The notes below the pieces were generated by a model, which saw only the letters and a list, made by a program, of their open reading frames with translations, was not told where the DNA came from and searched no databases. A stretch of 64,000 bases of DNA from Amborella trichopoda (lineage: Eukaryota; Streptophyta; Magnoliopsida; Amborellales; Amborellaceae). Location: assembly GCF_000471905.2 (NCBI RefSeq), contig NW_006494719.1, forward strand, positions 779,857-843,856, read 5' to 3'. Shown here one piece after another: positions 18,862 through 30,896 of the stretch. The translations under genes were made by a program, and so were the position numbers. Each line of letters starts with the position of its first letter. Position 1 is the first letter of the stretch.

Positions 18862-21170
18862 ACATGACTCATGCCGCCTAGCCTTGTGCCACACGACTAG
18901 TGCCGCCCAGCCTTGTGCCACACAACCCGTGCCGCCAGGCGACACGACCCATTCCGCCCAGACACATTTTCCCCAAACATGTTTTTATCATATTTCTTGA
19001 TTTTAGGGTTATTTTGTGGGTGTTTTGTTCGCGTGATGCTATCAGCGTCGGTCAAAACCGAATTTTAAAAAATTGAAGATTGGTTTGACCATGCGATTTG
19101 TTGGTTACGGGATAACTCTAAACCAACAAATCCTTCGTTCAGATGAACGCACTTTGGGTGACCATAAATGGATGAAAAATGAGAGGGTTGAAGAGGGATG
19201 AGACTTTTAGAAACTATAAGCTGGAAGAGAAACCCTAAGAGAGTAGAAAGACCTTCCTTGAGAAAACCCTAACCCTCATCTTAAGCCTGAGTATACCTAA
19301 ACCTAAGGCACAATAACCTTAGATCTAAACCATTTCTAGAGCACAACCACCCTACTACTACCAGAGACTTGTTGATCGACATCTGGACCACAAGGGCAAA
19401 AGGAACCGGTTCTAATACGAGCGAGCCTCGAAGCCTCGGGAAGCCCGAGCCATCCGGTCCGGTTTGGTATTTTCTTATCCTTCATTTCCTCTTTTCTTTT
19501 ATTATATTTATTTTATTTTGATCTGGCTTTGATTTTTTTTTATTGAAAATATTGTTTTGAAATGCTTCTGATCACGCTGGCTCCTCCATAGATCTGAGAG
19601 TAGATATGCTCGTTTTTGTGCGGATCTGATCTCAGATATGAATTCGATTGTTCCCACTTTCTCTACCATTGCTTTTTCATTTATTTTTATTTGTTGAAAG
19701 TTTAATATTTGAGAGATCTACATCGTTAGATTGCTCGATTCTACGCTATAAATAGTTTGGCTCCCACCTTGGGGCAAATCGAGCGTGATCCGAGAATCAA
19801 AATTTCAAAAACCTCATAATCTTTTGAAACTTTACAGGCATGTTCTAGGTACCATTTTGTGTCTGTTCCAAAAGCTTTAGGTCAAAATAAAATATTTAAA
19901 AATACAAAAACATAGTTTTCTGTTAGATATGCAGTAGCATTATTTTAATTTATTATAATCAGAAAAAATTTTATTTGCTGTTTCGCGAAGTTTAAAGTAA
20001 TCTTATAATATCAAGATCTACAAGAAACAAATATAATTTTTTTTTAGGAGACACTAGGCGTGCCGCTCAGGCGACATAGAGCGTGCCACCCAGGCGACAC
20101 AGGGTGTGTTGATCAAGCAACACGGACCGTGCCGCTCAGGTCTAGGGCATCACGCACTCTGGTTCCCCCTGTTGCCCAATTCATAATTTTTTGAAATTTT
20201 GTAGGCTGGGTCTTGGGACTTTCTTATGACTGATCAAAAACTTTTGGAGGAAAGTAAAATTTTTAAAAATACTAAAAAATAATTTTGCTTGATACAAGTC
20301 TGTTCTATCTGTTGTTCATTTGTTTCACTTTGTTTTAATTTTATTTCATAAAAAATTATGATTTTTCTACTTCTGTAAGTTTTACTAGCCTTATTTCATC
20401 TAGATCAACAAATTAAAAATACAAAATAAATAAACTTTTTTTTAGGGACATCCGTGCTGCCTAACCAACAGGTGCTACACGACCCATGCCGTACACGACC
20501 ATGCCTCCCGGGTGACACGGTCCATGCCGCCCTATCACAGAGGTCTCAAAACATTCTGAGACCCCACATGTCTGTTCTAGACCATTTTTTGTGCTTTTTC
20601 ACCAATTTTGGCTTAAAATAAATTTTTTAAAAATATAAAAAAAATATTTTGCTATAGATAAGTCTTCTTGCTCCTGACTTCTTTCTTTTATATTTTAGTT
20701 TAATAATTTTTGATGAAACCATTTTTCCCTGCTTTCACCATGCTTAGTCTAATTGTATTTCATCAAAGTTAAAAAAAATAAAAAATAAAATATATATATA
20801 TATCGAGGGCTGCTCGCACCCTTCTTGAACCATGTCCCGTTCGAGTCATCCTTGACTCGGGTCGTGCTTGACTTAGCATGAACTGTGCCTGGTTTCACTG
20901 TTTTGACCATACATTATTAGGGGTTCCTCATCCCTCCATTTATATTGTGCCCCGAGCGAGTTTCGCCTAGAAGTGCGCGTCACTAGGCACGATCAGCGTC
21001 GAGCGCGCAGTTGTTTTCTTTCTTATTGGTGTCTATGTGCTTTACTTTATTTTCATTTGTGTGTTTCTTTACACACTCTAGCACACACTGACCGAGAATC
21101 TCAGAAAAATAGAAAATAAATTTTTCAAAAACCCCCAAAATCCGCATTAACAGCATGAGGGGAACCTAGC
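18862..21170 (+). mobile_element. 5' LTR of the Tat element (start missing)
   Basis: 18870-19750 is homologous to 31410-32245. A TATA box at 19747 marks the end of U3. GC-rich words like CGACACGACCCATGCCGCC and CCAGGCGACACA are repeated at 18873-18985, 20052-20140 and 20448-20540. They are separated by AT-rich stretches of a similar plan (GTTCTAGACCATTTTTTGTG, then AAAATAAA), giving a loose long-period repeat. The right boundary is not certain: I found no clear primer binding site between 21100 and 21400. Confidence 0.65.
19747..19754 (+). promoter_or_regulatory. TATA box of the Tat 5' LTR
   Basis: TATAAATA follows GATTGCTCGATTCTACGC. The 3' LTR has ACTATAAA at 32238-32245 in the same context, where that LTR ends. 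Confidence 0.6.
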
Positions 21171-22143
21171 TTTAAGAGTCGAGGCAGTTGGGATTCGAGT
21201 AACTTTAACTGTGAGCACTCCTCCGTAATCCTTTGTCTCAAAGAAACTCGACGTATAGTAGGACCTAGTGAACCTCCTATAACAGGAGCCCAGGCCCTAT
21301 GTGGGGACCTATATCAGCCTAGCCGCATTTCATTAGTTAGGATCCCACTCCAGACCTAGCCTACCTATAGTCTTATATTCTTGTAGGTCAAACATTTTTG
21401 TGTGCTTGTTTGCTTACTTTTGGTAGATTAACTTAGATCTCAGTTCGGACCTACTTAGGGTCTGAGCTAAGCCTTCTAGATCTGAGCCCAAGCTGGTACC
21501 CAGTTTAGTTTAGGTCCGAACCAGGTTGACACCCAGGTCCCATCTTGGTTTGAGCCAAAGGCTCGTTCTTAGCTCTCTTTGATCCAGTCCAGGTCCTTAC
21601 CTGGTCTGATCATTAAAACTCTCTGGATCCAAGTTCAGGCTTGTACCCAGCCTAGCCCAGATCCAAACCAAGTTCACACCCATATCCGAACCTAGGCCCC
21701 CTCTAGGTCCGAGTCGAAGGTTCGATCCAAGTTCAATCTTGATCCAGTCCGGGTCCACATCTGGTCTGAGTTTCAAAACCCTCTAGGTTCAAGCCCAGGC
21801 TTGCACCTAGCTCAGTCTAGGTCCAAACCAGGCTCACACCCTGGTCCGAACCTAGACCCACCCTTAGTCCGAGTCGAGACTCGTGCACCATCTAGTCTAG
21901 ATCTTAGTTTAGGTTCTAGCATAGGTCTAAGCATAGAGTTGCCTCTAGAGCTAGACTAGGCTTACCTTCGTTTAGGGTTTGAACCAATACCCATTGACTT
22001 TAGCAAGTCTAGGTCCCAGTCTAGTCTTAGCCTAAGTCTTAGTCAAAGTTTTGCCCCTGGAGTCAAGATTAGGTCTGCCTTTGGTCGTCGAGTCTAGATC
22101 TTATCGAAGTCGAGACTCAAGAACCCAATCAAAGAGAGTCGCC
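21171..22143 (+). repeat. Tat leader with degenerate GGTCCGAACC repeats
   Basis: From about 21440 to 22050 the DNA is built of imperfect units with CTAGGTCCGAACCAGG, TTCACACCC and GATCCAGTCCAGGTC, at about 100 bp spacing (for example 21510, 21665, 21815). 21171-21440 shows no recognisable feature. No coding signature is visible before 22051. Confidence 0.55.
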
Positions 22144-24005
22144 ATGTCGGTTACCCAAGGCGATTATGATGACCGCTTCACGGCTGACTCTAAACCGAAC
22201 CTTCCCAAACCTAAGGACCAGTATGTCGCAATCCCTTCGGATTACGGCCAGAACGCGGGCCAATCCATTATCCATCGTCCACGTCTTCAATTAGAAGCTG
22301 GGTCCCAGGGATCCACTCTAAACCCTGAGCTCTGTATGGTCCGAAAAGTTGGCTTCGCCCGGAAAACATTGAACAGCCAGGGGGTCCGACTAGACATTGT
22401 CCTACAGGGAACCTTACATAGCCACAGTAGGAGCCATCTGACCTTAGGAAACCAAAGTAGGAGCCATGTAAGGGAAGAAGTTCATGCAGCATCTAACGCC
22501 AATTCCCACAACTCGAACCCAGATAACCCCGATGTCCAACGATCTCATGACTAAGACCCACCTAGATTTAGGGGATCCAACCCTACCTCGAGTCGCCGTA
22601 GTACAGCCCATGATGTCCTAAACACTGTAGGAGGCAGAGGTGTCAATCTAAACCAACCCTTAGGCGAGATAGGTATCCAGGCTGCCCTCAAAAGTCTAAT
22701 TGACTTAGGTTACACAGTTCATGCCCCAGTTCATGGGTCAGTCCAAAACCAACGTAATAGCATAGGTCAACCCATAGCACAACCGAGTTAGCCGATTCTT
22801 CAATCTGTCCCTCCTGTGTATCCGGTCAAACCAACCATACAATTTCCGCAACCAGTGGCGATGTGTATGGGTCAGTACACCCCTCAAGGAAAAATGTGTC
22901 AAACTGCCCCGGTAACCGCGGCTCATACATCACAGGCCCAAGCAAGCCAACATCTACCCCAAGTCTCGACTCATCAGTCTATGCTTAGGAACCCACCGAC
23001 CGGTGGGCCAACTCTCATGCCAAATACTCGACAAGAAGGCACTTTAAAAGCGATGCAGAATATGCTCATAAGGATGGCCATGCATGAAATCCTAACCCCA
23101 AAGGCTTATGTTTGTGAGACCCTTGAAGGCATGGAAGACCTTCCCCCTGGGTTTGTCATCCCAAAGTTTAGAAAAAAATTCATTGGAAAGAATGACCCAG
23201 ATATTCACGCCAACACGTACCTCCTCTCTGTCCGAGCCTTACGAGACAAGCCTAACCAGTTGAAGGCCCTATTTTCACAAACTTTGACTGGTGAGGCTTT
23301 AAACTGGCATCGGAGAATAATGACCACACATAACTCTAGAGGAAATGTTCAACCAGTTCATCTCTCATTACCGTGGGTCAACACCAAGATCTCTTTCCCT
23401 AGGCGAGCTCAATGCAACCAAACAAAACCTAGGAGAATCCTTCAAGGATTTTATTGGTCTATACCATGAGGTGGCGATGCAGGTCATCGAATGTCCACTT
23501 TTGATCCCAGCTAAAATCTCCATGGCCTTAGAAAATGCAGCTCTTGAATACAGGAGCTTCTTTAGCCAGGGCCTTAACCCCCACTCTTTCGACTCCATGA
23601 CCGAGCAAGTGGCGCGACATGAAAGGGTAAGAGGGACACCACCAACATTAGGCCCGATAACAAACCCATCACCACTCCCTAGAATAAAAGTAAGAGTAAC
23701 GGCAAGGGGAAAGCTTTTGATCCGGTTAACGAAATTGTTGTCAATAGACCGGCTCAAGGTTCAGCCACCCAACACAATAATAGAAATTAAAATCGAAGGG
23801 GTCATTCTAGAGCTAACACTCAAAATACTAATCGAAGGCGAGAGGACAACGTCACTCCTCTCAAAGACCAGTTAGAAAAAGTGTTGGAGTTACTCTTGAA
23901 GAAAACATGGTTCAACTCCTGCCATCATCTGAACCACCATTTGAGGTTAAGGATAAGAACAAATGGTGCAAGTGGCATAGAAACCATGCCCGTGATACCT
24001 AAAAC
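22144..24005 (+). pseudogene. gag of the Tat element
   Basis: The start is the ATG at 22144 (MSVTQGDYDD), with an in-frame upstream ATG at 22051 as an alternative. After a Gln/Pro/Ser-rich N-terminus with stops near 22552 and 22790, the capsid region begins at about 23110 (EGMEDLPPGFVIPKF, KNDPDIHANTYLLSVRALRD, LKALFSQTLTGEALNWHR). The frame then shifts near 23345 (FNQFISHYRG, LGESFKDFIGLYHEVAM, IPAKISMALENAA). A Lys/Asn-rich segment and a zinc-knuckle remnant (WCKWHRNHARDT...NCFYLK, about 23966-24020) close the gene. At least two frameshifts and several stops inactivate it. Confidence 0.8.
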
Positions 24006-24014
24006 TGTTTCTAC

Positions 24015-24683
24015 TTGAAGCAAGTGATTCAAGGGTTGATTAATACGGGCGACATCACTGTCGGACCTAGAAATCAACTTGTTGAAGAACCTAATCAAAA
24101 GATGGGTATCTTCACAAACCCTCTCCCCAAAAATACGGCCAAAACGACCGATGAAACGAATGCTCCAAGTAACTCAAAGGAGGATGTTGTCATTCACATG
24201 ATTGAAAATAGAGATGAAGAAGATGATCCCAGCCAATTCAAATTTGCTTGTGATCATCATCTCCAAGAAGTTGAAGAAGATCTTTTGAGTCTTCTTAGAG
24301 GAAATTCTTTGTCCCTGAACTCTAATGATCCTCCTAATCGGGGCCATTATGACGAAGATGATGCCCTTGAGATTGACATGGTCCAAGCTGGCGAAGTTGA
24401 TTCCTTAACCCTAAGAGGTCGAATGTTCAAACCCATCCAATTGATGGCGGACACTCTTGATGACAGAATGGGAGCCACTTCAACAGCCAAACCATTAACA
24501 GGGGTTGCAGATCATGAACCTAAGAAAATAACTCAAGGATCCACAACAGCCTATGATCTACCGACTCATCTTGGGAAGATCCAGGCTAAAATCTCCGTCT
24601 TGGAGCTACTCGCTAACTCACCAGCACACAGAGCCCAGATAGAAAGGGTTCTCGTTAAGACACACATCCCTTGCAACACATAG
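24015..24683 (+). pseudogene. Gag-protease spacer of the Tat element
   Basis: This open stretch of 222 codons follows the zinc knuckle in frame (KQVIQGLINTGDI). It is acidic in the middle (EDDPSQFKFACDHHLQEVEE) and ends with LGKIQAKISVLELLANSPAH, a motif commonly found just before the protease in Tat polyproteins. A TAG at 24681-24683 separates it from the protease. Confidence 0.65.
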
Positions 24684-25109
24684 TTGGATGAGTTGTGTGA
24701 GATACTCAACCAACTAGTGGCACCAACGCCAATCATATTCATGGACGATGACAGCCCCACTAATGTCGATCGCTTTCACGTCCAGCATCTTCATATCACT
24801 ATTTTCTTGAAAGGATATGAGATAAGGAGAGTTCGGGTTGATAATGGGGCATCCCTGAATATATGCCCTATGAAAATGGTGAAGCAGATAGGCAAAAGCA
24901 CGGATGACTTCGAGCCGTGCCAACTAAATATCACCGCATACGATGGGACCAAGAGGCAAGCTGAAGGCATATTACCTCTCACACTCAAGATCGATCCTAC
25001 TATCTAGACTTAAAACCTTCATTCCACATGCTGCTAGGCCGATCAGAGCTACACGATAACCTCGTGGTCGCCTCCACGCCCCATCAATGCCCCAAATTTC
25101 CAACAAAAA
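24684..25109 (+). pseudogene. Aspartic protease of the Tat element
   Basis: HLHITIFLKGYEIRRVRVDN runs into GASLNICPMKMVKQIG. The active site reads D-N-G-A instead of D-T-G-A, with the catalytic Asp kept. After ITAYDGTKRQAEGILPLTLK a stop at 25005-25007 interrupts it. The usual C-terminal signature follows in another frame near 25030 (FHMLLGRSELHDN). Confidence 0.8.
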
Positions 25110-26105
25110 ATGGCGTCGCGAAGGTATGCTTTGAACCCCCTTATAGCGGAAACCATAAGGGTCGAGCTCGATTTAATCCCACTCGCTTCCTTCGAGAATG
25201 ACCCAATGTTAACCAAGATTGGAACCTCCTTATCTTCTGAGGATTGGGAAAATGTGATTTCCTCTCTCAAGGAATATCACGATGTTTTCGCCTGGTCATA
25301 CGAGGATATGCTAGGGCTTGATCCCACATCGGTGCAACATCACTTAATATTCAATGAAGGAGCAAGGCTTGTAAGGCAGAAACTACGATGTCAAAAGACT
25401 CACCTTGAGCTCAAAATCAAGGAAGAAATCAACAAACAGCTTAAGGCGAAGGTCATTATCCCCGTCGATTACTTAGAATGGTCGGCCAACATAGTGGTCG
25501 TACCCAAGAAAGATGGGAGGATCCGAGTGTGCGTCAACTACCGAGACCTCAATAAGGCATGTCCCAAAGATAATTTTCCATTACCAAACATAGATGTCAT
25601 GGTTGACAACACTGCAGGTCATGAGTTACTGTCATTCATGGACGGCTTCTCGAGTTACACCCTAATCCTCATGGCAGAAGAAGACCAAACCAAGAGGTCA
25701 TTCATAACACAGTGGGGAACCTACTGTTACAAAGTCATGCCCTTTGGTCTCAAAGAAGCTAGAGCAACTTATCAATGGGCAATGACTAGTATCTTCCACG
25801 ATCTAATGCATACCATTATGGAAGACTATGAAGACGATATCCTGGTCNNNNNNNNNNNNNNNNNNNNNNNNNNNNNNNNNNNNNNNNNNNNNNNNNNNNN
25901 NNNNNNNNNNNNNNNNNNNNNNNNNNNNNNNNNNNNNNNNNNNNNNNNNNNNNNNNNNNNNNNNNNNNNNNNNNNNNNNNNNNNNNNNNNNNNNNNNNNN
26001 NNNNNNNNNNNNNNNNNNNNNNNNNNNTACGAGCCATCATTGAAATGCCTCCTTCCCGAAACATCAGATAAATCTGTGGGCTTCAAGGTCGCATACAAGC
26101 CATAA
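25110..26105 (+). pseudogene. Reverse transcriptase of the Tat element (with N gap)
   Basis: RT would copy the element RNA into DNA. Visible motifs in order: VFAWSYEDMLGLDP; VVVPKKDGRIRVCVNYRDLN; KACPKDNFPLPNID; SFMDGFSSYTLILM (first catalytic Asp); FITQWGTYCYKVMPFGLKEA; and MEDYEDDILV. The active-site box is YEDD where YVDD is usual. The frame is open from 25110 to the gap, so this is the least damaged part of the element. The palm end and thumb are hidden by 180 N. After the gap, KCLLPETSDKSVGFKV resumes. Confidence 0.9.
25848..26027. other. Assembly gap (180 N) inside reverse transcriptase
   Basis: The run of N begins right after the YEDD-encoding bases and ends before KCLLPE. In related polyproteins about 60 residues separate these points, so the gap size is plausible and divisible by three. 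The true content is unknown. Confidence 0.95.
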
Positions 26106-26109
26106 GGCA

Positions 26110-27190
26110 TTTCATTTCACAACTGGCAGATAAGTGTGCACCATTCAATAGACTCCTTAAGAAGGACACCCCATTCATATGGGACAATGAATGCTAAGAA
26201 GCGTTCGATCAAATCAAGGAGTACCTCACCAAACCTCCCATCCTTAGTCCTTCTAGTATAGATAAACCCTTGTTCCTATACATGTTAGTGAAAGACAAGA
26301 CCATGGGGGCAATGTTAGGACAATATAACGATCATGGAAAAAAACAAATGATATACTATATCAGTAAAACCATGATACATGGTTGTGAAGAAACACTGCT
26401 TAACACTCGTGTGGGCCATGCAGAAACTAAGACATTATGTCTTACCTCATTTTGTCAATCTCATATAAAAAATTGACCCACTCAAGTACCTATTGCAGAG
26501 GTCAGTCCTCAACGAACGTTTGGCGAAGTAGAGATGTCAGTCCTCAATGGACGTTTGGCGAAGTGGAGAATGTTATTGAGTGAGTTCGAGATCAAGTATA
26601 TCACTAAAAACTCAGTCAAAGGACAAGCCATTGCTGACCACTTAGCTGAACACGCACTGCCAAACAATATTCCCGTTAACATGGATCTCCCTGATGAGAA
26701 CCTCTTCACAATTGAGGACTCAATTTGGGAGCTATACTTCAATGGTGTAAGGAATGAATACGGGTCAGGTATTGGAGTCATACTACGCTCACCCAAGAAT
26801 ATTTTAATGCCAACAGCCATCAGATTGAATTTCCCATGTACCAATAATGTTGCTGAATAGCCGGGCTTGAGAATATCTTGGGATTAAAAATCCAGCAAAT
26901 AAGAGTAATTGGTGACTCCTTACTCATCATAAACCAAGTTCAAGGGATTTGGAAGGTGAAAGAAGAAAAGCTCAAACCCTATCAAGAAAAGGTGGAAAAG
27001 ATGATCCCATATTTCAAGAAATCACCTTCTAGCACGTGACTAGGGAAAATAATAGGTTCGCTGACACCCTTGCAACCCTTGCCTCAATAGTCGATATTCC
27101 TCTAGAAATCACCATGCTCCCATTCTACATTAGGAACAAACATGACCGTTCCCCACCAAGGATCGAAAAAGAATTAGAGTAAGAAAATGA
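26110..27190 (+). pseudogene. Dual RNase H region of the Tat element
   Basis: The first RNase H (26200-26640) shows DKPLFLYMLVKDKTMGAMLG, YYISKTM and RLAKWRMLLSEFEIKYITKN, with a stop after CQSHIKN at 26476. The second, Tat-specific domain (26720-27110) shows WELYFNGVRNEYGSGIGVIL and LNFPCTNNVAE. The expected catalytic Asp of YFDG is Asn here. The frame is then lost in several places. A 37-bp imperfect tandem duplication (GTCAGTCCTCAA...TTTGGCGAAGT) lies at about 26500-26570. Confidence 0.85.
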
Positions 27191-27203
27191 GAACGATGGG
27201 GAA

Positions 27204-28492
27204 GTGTCTCTCGTGGCTTCAAATGCACTAATCAAAGAAAAACCGTGGTTCCACCAAGTTTTGTCCTTGCTAAAAGATGGGTCATACCCCAAAGGAGCCA
27301 CTAAAAAGGATAAAGAAGCCCTTCGAAGGTTTTCTATTGGATTCTTAGTAAGAGGTGACCTCATGTTCAAGAAATCCTTCGATGGCATCATTCTATGGTG
27401 CCTTGATCAACCCAAAATTGACTAAGTACAAACAGAGTTGCACAATGAAGGAGGTCATTCTAGGGTAGCCGCCTTAGCTCAGAAAATCAGGCGCCAAGGC
27501 TATTACTGGACCACCATGGTTGAAGACTGCTGGAAGTTCTTTAAGAAGTGTCCCAAATGTAACCTTTATAGAGACCTCATCCATGCACCATCCGTATCAC
27601 TCAACTCAACATCGCCTGTAAGGCCCTTCGCCAAGTGGGGTCTTGATATTATTAGAATGATAGCACCAAAAGCCTCAAACAACCACCGTTTCATATTAAC
27701 GGCTACAAAATACTTCACCAAATGGGTAGAGGTCGCATCATTTGTTAAAATCGAAGACCAACATATTGCCCGTTTCATAAAGAACAATATTGTATTTAGA
27801 TTCTATGTTTCTGAGTCAATCATCATTGACAATGGATCCAATCTCAAAAATGAAAAGGTCACTAAGGTGTGCAAAAGGTTCGAGATAACGTAGAAATTCT
27901 CCACACCTTACTACCCTCAAGGAAACGGACAGGCGGAGGCCACAAACAAAGGACTTCTTAGAATCATAGACAAAAAAATAGATGGCAGGAATGATTGGCA
28001 CGGAAAGCTAAATGACACCCTATGGGCCTAACTAACAAATGAGAAGACTTCTACTGGCATGACCCCATACTCATTGGTGTATGGTATGGAAGCAGTGCTA
28101 CCTATCGAGGTTGAGATACCATCCCTCCGAGTGGTTATTCATGAAAATGCAGATGAGGAACAAAAGATCGAAGCACGAATCACTACCCTCATTACTTTGG
28201 ATGAAAATGATTACGACCAACACAAAATAGCATTGCTTACCAACGTAGAATCAAGAGGTCGTACCAAAGGAAAGTTGTTCCTCCACAGTTCAAAGAAGGG
28301 GACATCGTACTCAAGAAAATCATGCACACTCCTACAAATCCACACCCTTTAGGTAAGTTCAAACCTAACTGGGAGGGGCCATTCGTGGTTACCCGATTGC
28401 ATGCAGACAATTCTTATAAGATAAAAAATCAGGAGGGGTACAAACTCAACGACCCCATTAATGCAATGTATCTCAAAAAATACTACCTATAA
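27204..28492 (+). pseudogene. Integrase of the Tat element
   Basis: The zinc-binding N-terminus has HNEGGH, then KKCPKC (H-x4-H...C-x2-C). The catalytic core has WGLDIIRM (first Asp), SIIIDNGSNLKN (second Asp) and YYPQGNGQAEATNKG (Glu), so all three acidic residues are present. Stops fall at 27423, 27891 and 28029 in an otherwise single frame, which then shifts near 28300. The C-terminus GKFKPNWEGPFVVTRL ends at the TAA of 28490-28492. Confidence 0.9.
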
Positions 28493-30883
28493 AGGGCCTA
28501 AAAACGTGGTGAAAGTCTGAAAAGCCATCACAAAGAAAAAAAAAAAAAAAGATTTACGTGTTGAAAACCTGAAAAGGCATCACGGCTAAAACTAAAAAAT
28601 AATAAACAAAAAAATCTCCAAGAAGGAGCTTTCGATGTAAAACATTCAAGTATAAACAAGTACTTGCAAGTTCCAATAATACTGCACAAGCAGACCCTGA
28701 GGAGGAAGACTCCTCCTAAACCCTGCAGGTATCCAACATAACCAACTCAGAGAGATGTAGGAGAGTGGCATGAATGGAAAACCGAAGCGATTTCGACGAA
28801 CCCTGAAAAACGTTCCAGGATGAAAGCCCAAGAATCCAGAGGACTCTTCATGGATCGCAAAGCAAAGGATGAAAGTTCCAAAGGTAAAAACACAAATTCA
28901 TGATTTCTGAGTTCTCACGATCCTGCAAGGGAACCTTTCATCATTTTTGGGTACAATATAACAAAGAAAACAACCACCAAAGGGGCCACAGGTGGAAAAC
29001 TGTAGGTCCCATCCCTTTTGAAAATGCTATTTCAATTTGATTTTTAAAATCATCTATTTTCCAAAGCTTTCTCCTTTTAAAAGGGATTTCCTCCATCACT
29101 ACAAGAGTATAACTGTTAGCCAATCTGACTCTGCTCTCGAAGCCAACTTCCTATGCCTGTTATGAAGGCTTGAAACTAGCCAGGCACTCCATGGTTGTAT
29201 GAGTATAACTACCAACTACCACATATAAGCGATGGGTGAACCTCGCCAATGGCGAAATTGGCTAGTCTGGGAGCGTTTTTCTCTTGACTGGATCTCCCGA
29301 GGCAAAATGAGGCAAGCTCATCCCTATGCGTGCATACGATGACCCAATTGCCGGAAATTCGAGACAAAAGCCCTACAATTAGGGAGTTGAATTTGTAAAA
29401 AAATCAGTTTGAAAATTGTGTGCAAGGAAAGTGTTCTACTCTACTTTGACTAATCAATTACACACGTACAAGTAGAACAAGAACCCCCCAACGTTGACAA
29501 TAAAGAAAAGAAAATAAAAATTTCAAACTCCCCATAATAGGGGCAAAGTTGAAAAGCCCCTTTTCTCAACCAATTCTCCAAAAAAATAAAATTTCTAAAA
29601 AAATAATGATAAAAAAAAAAACAAGAATAATTTGCTCCTCAGTGGCATGAGCCCAAACTGTCGACCAATTTTCCAAAATTTAAAAAAAGTAATAAAAAAT
29701 AAAAAGAAAAAAAGTTTTACTCTCCTTGGTGGCACGAGCCTAAACTGTCAAAAAATCTTTCCAAATAAAAAAAAAAATTCATATACTCCTCGGTGACATG
29801 AGCCTAACTACCAATCGGCTTCAAAATCTTGTACTCCTAGGTGGCATGAGTCTAAACTGCCAACCAATTTCAGAAAAATCCTTTGCCCCATGGTCGCATG
29901 AGTCTAAACATCCAACCAAGATTCAGATCGTCAAACTCGTGCAACATTAAAAACTAGAGCTAACACGTCAAACTCGTGCGACACTAAAAACCTGAGCTAA
30001 CACGTCAAACTCGTGCAACGTTAAAAAACCGAGCTAACAGTCAAACTCGTGTGACATTAAAAAACTGAGCGAACACGTCAAACTCTTGCGACGTTAAAAA
30101 CCCGAGCTAACACATCAAACTCGTGTGACATTAAAAAACCGAGCTAACATGTCAAACTCGTGCGATGTTAAAAAATCGAGCTAATACGTCAAACTCATGA
30201 GATGTAAAAGAGCTGAGACAGGTGACGTCTAGCCCCGTATGACATAAAAGGTTGGGTTCTCCAGTTCAACATCAAACTTGTGCGACGTCTATCCCTGTAT
30301 GATGTAAAAGGTTGGGTGTATCGTCCATCGCTACATAATGCTAAACTGCTTAGCGAGCTTTATGGTTGTAGGAGTTGATACTATGTCTTGTGTTTTCAAA
30401 AAATTTAATTTCTTTATTAAAATCGTAACTTGTCCCTGCTCTGGGTTCTATTTCAAATCTTCCCCTACTTTCAAAATTTCTAAAGCATTTTCTAAAACGA
30501 AGGAGCTTGGACACCCGTCTATGATGAACACCGCATTGCCGCGATTACCACGGTGCTGCCTCGCCTTTATATTTGGAATTGATTAGACAAGTCTTGTCTT
30601 ATAGAAAGCCTTTTTTTATAGACAGCCTTAGGAAACCCCTAAGGAAATCAAGGAAATTGCCAAGGTTAAAATTTTCAAATTGAGAAAACCCTGACCTTAA
30701 GTGGCATGGCGGTAAAATCCACCTCAAGTTTCAAGGACATGGAGCATCAAAGAGTCTACTGTTGCTACTCACATGTCCCTCGAAAGATAGGGAGTACGCG
30801 TTCACCTGCTCCTCGAAGGACAGTGAGCGACATCGTGTCTACTTCTTTGCCACTCTCCTGTCCCTCGAAGGACATGGAGTGCC
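28493..30883 (+). other. Non-coding 3' region of the Tat element
   Basis: It begins with two units of GAAAACCTGAAAAGGCATCAC type (28510, 28565) with an A-run, as is common after integrase in Tat elements. 28600-29640 shows no recognised gene. 29640-29900 contains four to five units of CTCCTCRGTGGCATGAGYCTAAACTG at 60-90 bp spacing. 30320-30883 has a repeated phrase TCGAAGGACATGGAG or similar (30735, 30783, 30857). No protein is supported. Confidence 0.55.
29933..30220 (+). repeat. Tandem array, GTCAAACTCGTGCGAC units
   Basis: About eight units of 36-38 bp, consensus GTCAAACTCGTGCGACRTTA followed by AAAAACCGAGCTAACAC. Divergence is low compared with the surrounding DNA. The array lies in the 3' untranslated part of the Tat element. 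Confidence 0.85.
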
Positions 30884-30896
30884 AAAGAGGGGCAAC
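30884..30896 (+). other. Polypurine tract of the Tat element
   Basis: AAAGAGGGGCAAC lies immediately before TGTAGATACCCGC, the start of the 3' LTR. It would prime plus-strand DNA synthesis. The position and purine content fit well. Confidence 0.75.

Noticed and set aside
19230-19275. AACCCTAA words suggesting telomeric repeat
   Set aside because: Only isolated AAACCCTAA words occur, no run of the plant TTTAGGG repeat.
22268-22492. - strand open frames opposite the Tat gag
   Set aside because: Shadows of the coding strand; no independent motifs.
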